This document shows positions 59,740 through 64,000 of a stretch of DNA of 64,000 nt, in pieces. Where the stretch lies: NCBI GenBank assembly GCA_029531795.1, contig JAPEIS010000012.1, forward strand, positions 1,736,001 through 1,800,000, read 5' to 3'. Positions within the stretch are counted from its first letter, which is position 1, and every line of letters begins with the position of its first letter. The position numbers and the translations under genes were made by a program. The stretch is from Sclerotinia nivalis (lineage: Eukaryota; Ascomycota; Leotiomycetes; Helotiales; Sclerotiniaceae). The notes beneath the pieces are model-generated. The model was not told the origin of the DNA. It was given only the letters and a program-made list of their open reading frames with translations, and did not search any database.

Positions 59740-60439
59740 ATGAACAAGATTGACACATCTCTAGACAAAAAATCACAAGCATCAGCCATCAGTATAATGT
59801 CATCTAGACCATTGATATCACCATTTGAGCGAAAGAGCTCGTAAGTCATATCCTTTATTTTTCCAATTGATTCCAATCACTAATTGAACAAAAGAAGGAG
59901 CAATGGATCATCTCACTGTGCCATCTCTCCTTCCAAGCAACTTCCCCAAACCGCGGAGAAACCTCCCAATGCTTCAAATGGAGTACTTCGTCGTCTTTTA
60001 CCTCGCAGACGGGACTCAGTTGCCCTTCCAAGGGTAATGGGAAGTTTGAACCGTAGAATGGAACGGGTTCGTCGACATTCGTTGGTGGCTGGTGGTGGGT
60101 ACTTGACGCGTTTTCCTTTCCTCCTAGTATTGAGAGCATTTATTGACCATCATCTCAATCACGAATTTTATGATATAACCACTGAATTCAATTTTCACAG
60201 GAATTGACCACATAAAACCCATCTTAACAGCAATCACCAACACCATTACTTCGCCACTGCTCACTTCCTCTGAGGTTGAGCCTGAAATGTCTATTGAGGA
60301 GAATGACGCGGATGACGCGGATGACGAGGAATACTATGTCAAAGACGAAGAAGCAGAAATTGGTATCGCGATAGAGATGCCAATCGTGCCTGTTCGAGCC
60401 CGGCTTATTTATATTGGATGCAAGGGATTGGATTCTTGA
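59740..60439 (+). CDS. Possible small three-exon gene, unknown function
   Basis: ATG at 59740 opens MNKIDTSLDKKSQASAISIM and SSRPLISPFERKSS. An in-phase intron (59841-59894) leads to NGVLRRLLPRRRDSVALPRV and MGSLNRRMERVRRHSLVAG. A second intron (60095-60200, donor GTGGGT) leads to IDHIKPILTAITNTITSPLL and a very acidic tail (EENDADDADDEEYY) ending at TGA 60437-60439. The first acceptor is a tandem AAGAAG, so two splice forms differing by one residue are possible. The model gives 181 aa with a basic middle and acidic end. No family is recognised, and the second donor is weak. Confidence 0.4.
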
Positions 60440-61629
60440 GGTGGTAAAGGGAAGGTGGGGCTTGGTATCGTGGTTTGAACTATAATTTCCGCAGAGATTT
60501 TGAAAACTGGTGGAAATTGATGATAGAAGATTGGATATTTTTGTTGCTGGGATGGCGTGGATGGATATATTTGGAGGTGAGTGGTAGTGGTGCACAAAAG
60601 GGGCTCGCTTATTGGATACATAGAAGACCTTGGCTCTTACGTCGCTGGTTGAATTACTTTAACGGGGACGTTAAAAAATACACAGTTGGAATTTCTTCAA
60701 GGGAGCGATTAATGACTGGTTTTATATGACGAATCATTTACTTGTATTGAATGTGATTCATATGATTCATGGCTCCAACGTGCTCTCTCTACAAGCCAGC
60801 AATTGATAAAACTTGACACAAACCATGGATTTATAAATTGATTATGTATATTCTTGGTATTTAGTTATGCTTTAAAGCAAGAAGGAACATTTTAAGTTCC
60901 ACGAGGGTTCATTGTTCGAGTTGAACAGTGGCATTCGAAACACAATTCGATCTTTTGTCCAAGTTGGATTAAATAAAACATTTAAAATTTTATTTACTGA
61001 ATACCTAAAGTAAATCGGGATATTCGAAATGTCATTTGGTTCACTGTTGAAAATGAATCAGAGCATTTGAGGTTCACTGCTCAAAGTCAATAGGAGCATT
61101 TGAAATATCAATAAGTTTAATGTTCAAAATGAATAGAAATATTCGAATGAGATCTGTTTGTTACCTATTCAAGGCCACCGAGAACATTTCAACACCCTTT
61201 CCATTCGGTGTCCACGATGATCAAGGAAATCAACATGACTCACCGCATTAATCATGTTCATCGCTCCTCTACGATGAGAACATCCACGTGATTCGCAGCC
61301 ACCTTTTCTGATTGCCATTTCCAGCAATTTCTAGTCGAAGTTGTCATTCTTGAAAACAAGTCATTTTGTTAAAATGTTTGAGTTACCAATGTCAATCGCT
61401 AAGGACCGGATACCTAAGGGCCGTTCCTGCTCGATTTGTCTCTTGTGTCTCTTCCCTTCCTTAAACTGCACGGCATTTAAATATCAAACCATCACGTACC
61501 AAACCCTTAACTGCCAAACGATCACATAACAAACTCTTACACTTCAAAGCAGAGTATACAAGATCGAACTCCAATCCACAATCGGCAATATCCAAGTTTA
61601 CCAAAACACAAAAAACAAAGACCTCCAAG
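60440..61629. other. Intergenic region with degenerate short repeats
   Basis: No supported gene; a frame at 60475-60729 is open but unplaced. At about 60905-61155 a motif combining TTCACTGTTCAAAATGAAT and GAGCATTTGAAAT recurs four times imperfectly. The last 150 bases are AC-rich and look like a leader for the following gene. Confidence 0.5.
60905..61155. repeat. Four degenerate copies of a ~45-bp motif
   Basis: Variants of GTTCACTGYTCAAAATGAAT followed by AGSATTTGAAAT occur near 60907, 61039, 61072 and 61118. Divergence is substantial, so the match was made by eye. Confidence 0.55.
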
Positions 61630-62235
61630 ATGTCTCAAAACCCCTGGAGCTCCATCAACCATCCAGAAACCGCAACCCAATCAACTCAACCTGAAAACAC
61701 CAACCTAGGCGTACGCATCAACTACTCAGTCTTCCAATACCAAGACGCCCCCACCTTCACTATCACCCTCGAAGAGAAACCTGAACCCGAAGCCATCTTC
61801 ACCTTCCCCCCCAACAGAGCAACCGACTTATCCCTATACGACGTCGTATTCATGATCCCAAGCAGACAAGAAACCACCAAATACAGCGGCGTCTTATTTC
61901 CACCTCTCGAGTTCATCACAGCCGACAGCTCACCATACACGTATCTAGCCCTCCCTTCGTCATTTCTGCGTACTCTTCGCGAGGAAATCAAGAACTCTTG
62001 GATTGGAATGGGGAGACTAGAGAGAATTGAAACGTATAATCCGTGGACGGATCAGGGAAGTCCATATCTTAGATCGCCGGAAGGGTTTGAATTTGTGGTT
62101 GTGATTTGGAGAGTGGGAAGGGCGCATGATCCGACCCAGCCCTTGGAGGGGGCGCTGACGTTTTTCGTTTTAAAACGTGTGATTCAGGGGGTGGTGCATG
62201 TTGAGCTTATGATTGCGTTTTTGCATCGAGAGTAA
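61630..62235 (+). CDS. Uncharacterised 201-aa protein
   Basis: A single exon from ATG 61630 in a good context (CCAAGATG). The start is polar (MSQNPWSSINHPETATQ). Alternating hydrophobic patches such as INYSVFQYQDAPTFTITLE, then DLSLYDVVFMIPSRQ, SGVLFPPLEFITADSSPYTY, FEFVVVIWRVGRAHD and ALTFFVLKRVIQGVVHVEL suggest a compact alpha/beta or beta fold. There is no signal peptide and no membrane span. GC content is higher than in the flanks, and third positions are C-rich in the first half, as in genuine genes of this window. I recognise no family; it may be lineage-specific. Confidence 0.7.
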   Translation: MSQNPWSSINHPETATQSTQPENTNLGVRINYSVFQYQDAPTFTITLEEKPEPEAIFTFPPNRATDLSLYDVVFMIPSRQETTKYSGVLFPPLEFITADSSPYTYLALPSSFLRTLREEIKNSWIGMGRLERIETYNPWTDQGSPYLRSPEGFEFVVVIWRVGRAHDPTQPLEGALTFFVLKRVIQGVVHVELMIAFLHRE

Positions 62236-62927
62236 TTGGGGGATCGGATATCTGCTCAGGGTTCTGGCGGTACGGATGCTCAAGCAAGCAATGCCTAGTC
62301 TGTAGACAGCAAGACACAGAAGATAATACTCCCCGTACGATTCATCTCACCCAACCCCCTATTCCTTCCTTATACCCTATCAAAAGTACAAAACTAACAC
62401 CTCCAATCCCAGATCACATACCTACCATTCCATACCCCACCACAAGGCTAGTATCCAAAAGCCACTAAAACACATACCAACAATTGCATTCCATTACAAT
62501 CGATAAGGATTTTATTATTAAAAAGAGGTTCGGAAAGTGGCTTGATGTACGTATAGTAATTATAGTTGTAGTATTCTTAACGATAGAATAATTGTGCGTG
62601 CCCCTACTAGAACATAAACAACAAGAAACTGATATCTTTTACTCTATAAAAATCAAACACTTAACATCTCACTCACTCTATACGCAAAATCAATACTTAG
62701 GTATATACCCTAAACCTAAACCTACCACACCATACCATGCACTCATACAAAAAATATACTCCCGTGTCCGTGACCGACGCTATGCTCTACATCAATCATA
62801 ATCTTTATCCCATCCCATGCATCCCAACCATCTATCCCAGTTCAAAACAGTAAATCATAATAATCCTACAAAATACCATCCTAATCCAAACCAACCAAAC
62901 AGCCAAAGGAACCATCAAAGAATCAAA
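62236..62927. other. Convergent 3' intergenic region
   Basis: Downstream sequence of the 201-aa gene and of the minus-strand DNA2 gene, AC-rich on the plus strand, with no further feature seen. Confidence 0.5.
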
Positions 62928-64000
62928 TCACAACCGATCATTAACCAAATCCATCAAAACACTCCCTGCTTTCACATTTCCATTACCCATCGCCAACCCG
63001 CCTTTAATCCTCTTCGGTTGATGTTTTCCCCTGTTACTACCCTTCACAACCCTCGATTCCTTTTTGCCAGTAACCCTTACACTCGCCCCTACATTCTCCT
63101 TACCCCCCACGCCCTCAATATCCACCAACTCATTTCCGATTTTCCTCTCCGCACCATTTCTAAACCCATCATTCTCCACCCTAACCCACTGCGACAATCC
63201 CGCACCCATACTCCCCTGCGTCAAACTCCCGGCGACCTCCCAATAATGCCCCATAAATTGTTCTTCCCTCAACCTATAAACCCATTTCTTCTCCTCCATC
63301 AACTTCACAAATCTACTAACCATCTCTTCCTTCTTATCACCCTGAGCCTCTCTCCTCTCTGCATTTCCCTTAAGAGTACCTCTGCTACCTATGACTAGTA
63401 ACTTCGTTTTCGCTCTCGTAAACGCTACATTTATTCTCCTCCAATCTTTAAGCAGTTCACCTATATTTCCCGCCTCATTACTACGTACCAAACTTAATAC
63501 AATAACCTCCTTATCTCTTCCCTGGAAACGATCTGCCGTGTGCATTTCTACGCCTTTGGCGGAGCGGAGACTGTCTTCTAGTAAGGCTAGTTGGGAGCGG
63601 TAATGGGTCATTACTCCTATTTCTGTAGGATCGACACCGACAGATATGAGAGAGGTGACGAGTTGAGTGACGATTTTAGCTTCCACATCATTGACTGTTC
63701 GATTTCCTTTTTCGCTTTCTCTGGCTATTTCTCCAAGTCCGTCTGTGTCCACGAATGCTACGGTAACGTCTGGATCTAATAGATCTCTCAACCAACATCT
63801 TCCCTTTTTGGGTTCCAGGCAGATGGATTTCTGAGTACTATGTAGAATGCTGCTGGGAGTATGATGATGTGCCTTTAGCGCATCCATTTCGGGTATGATG
63901 ATTTTGCGAGTAGCTACGGATTCGCTACCGCATTTAAGACGACCATTATAGATGAGTGTGTTGGAGAGAGCCATTACATCAGCATTCATACGGTATTGAT
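62928..64000 (-). CDS. DNA2: DNA replication ATP-dependent helicase/nuclease Dna2, C-terminal part (cut by window edge)
   Basis: Dna2 processes Okazaki-fragment flaps and resects DNA ends in the nucleus (established). Only the superfamily-1 helicase C-lobe is inside the window; reading enters from the right edge as QYRMNADVMALSNTLIYNG (motif IV region). Later motifs are IGVMTHYRSQLALLEDSL, then MHTADRFQGRDKEVIVLSLV (motif V) and WRRINVAFTRAKTKLLVIGS (motif VI with the arginine finger). Beyond about residue 235 of the visible part comes a basic, Gly-rich tail (GKKESRVVKGSNRGKHQPKR) ending DLVNDRL, presumably disordered. No intron is seen in the visible 1,073 bases. Related SF1 helicases such as Upf1 and Sen1 share these motifs; the nuclease domain, which would settle it, is outside. 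Confidence 0.85.
   Translation of the reverse strand, partial: QYRMNADVMALSNTLIYNGRLKCGSESVATRKIIIPEMDALKAHHHTPSSILHSTQKSICLEPKKGRCWLRDLLDPDVTVAFVDTDGLGEIARESEKGNRTVNDVEAKIVTQLVTSLISVGVDPTEIGVMTHYRSQLALLEDSLRSAKGVEMHTADRFQGRDKEVIVLSLVRSNEAGNIGELLKDWRRINVAFTRAKTKLLVIGSRGTLKGNAERREAQGDKKEEMVSRFVKLMEEKKWVYRLREEQFMGHYWEVAGSLTQGSMGAGLSQWVRVENDGFRNGAERKIGNELVDIEGVGGKENVGASVRVTGKKESRVVKGSNRGKHQPKRIKGGLAMGNGNVKAGSVLMDLVNDRL

Noticed and set aside
60475..60729. Trp-rich 84-codon frame (RRDFENWWKLMIEDWIFLLL) as a final exon of the preceding candidate
   Set aside because: No phase-compatible splice joins it to the upstream exon without including a stop.
62817..63398. 193-codon plus-strand frame
   Set aside because: It lies largely antisense to the well-supported Dna2 coding sequence and is His/Pro/Thr-rich, a typical shadow frame.

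Overview
This window is nuclear DNA of a filamentous ascomycete. Genes carry short introns (about 45-115 nt) with GT..AG borders and CTAAC-type branch sites. There is a Zn2Cys6 regulator, a CYP504-type P450 and a fungal rvt-type reverse-transcriptase relative. AT-rich spacers and RIP-compatible stop codons suggest a Leotiomycete such as Botrytis/Sclerotinia, but that placement is inference from style and gene content, not a search.

Layout. 1-2.3 kb is AT-rich and holds a complete 487-bp solo LTR with a 5-bp target duplication. 4.7-6.9 kb is a nine-exon succinate-semialdehyde dehydrogenase gene (-). 7.6-8.7 kb is a short-chain dehydrogenase (+). 13.3-14.7 kb is a membrane-anchored haem-dependent oxidative N-demethylase-like protein (+). 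16.6-17.8 kb is a conserved-looking membrane protein (-). About 21.1-28.9 kb is a highly degenerate satellite-like array of roughly 30 copies of a ~180-bp unit, interrupted by an LTR-like element with 15-bp inverted ends. 29.7-33.3 kb holds gene relics, chiefly a decayed rvt gene. 33.3-40.5 kb is a gene desert that includes a 1.35-kb tract almost free of G. 40.5-41.4 kb is a small DUF6699-like gene (-).

43.5-56.4 kb is a catabolic cluster for phenylacetate and tyrosine: homogentisate 1,2-dioxygenase (-), diverging from a CYP504-family hydroxylase (+), then a Zn2Cys6 transcription factor (+) and fumarylacetoacetase (+). Together these could hydroxylate (hydroxy)phenylacetate to homogentisate, open the ring and cleave fumarylacetoacetate to fumarate and acetoacetate. 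The maleylacetoacetate isomerase is not in the window. The transcription-factor gene has an abnormal 1,770-nt intron containing four antisense tRNA-like sequences in tandem.

59.7-60.4 kb is a possible small gene. 61.6-62.2 kb encodes an unrecognised 201-aa protein. The right edge cuts through the C-terminal helicase part of Dna2 (-). All exon models were built by hand from splice signals, and reading phase was checked across every junction of the main genes.
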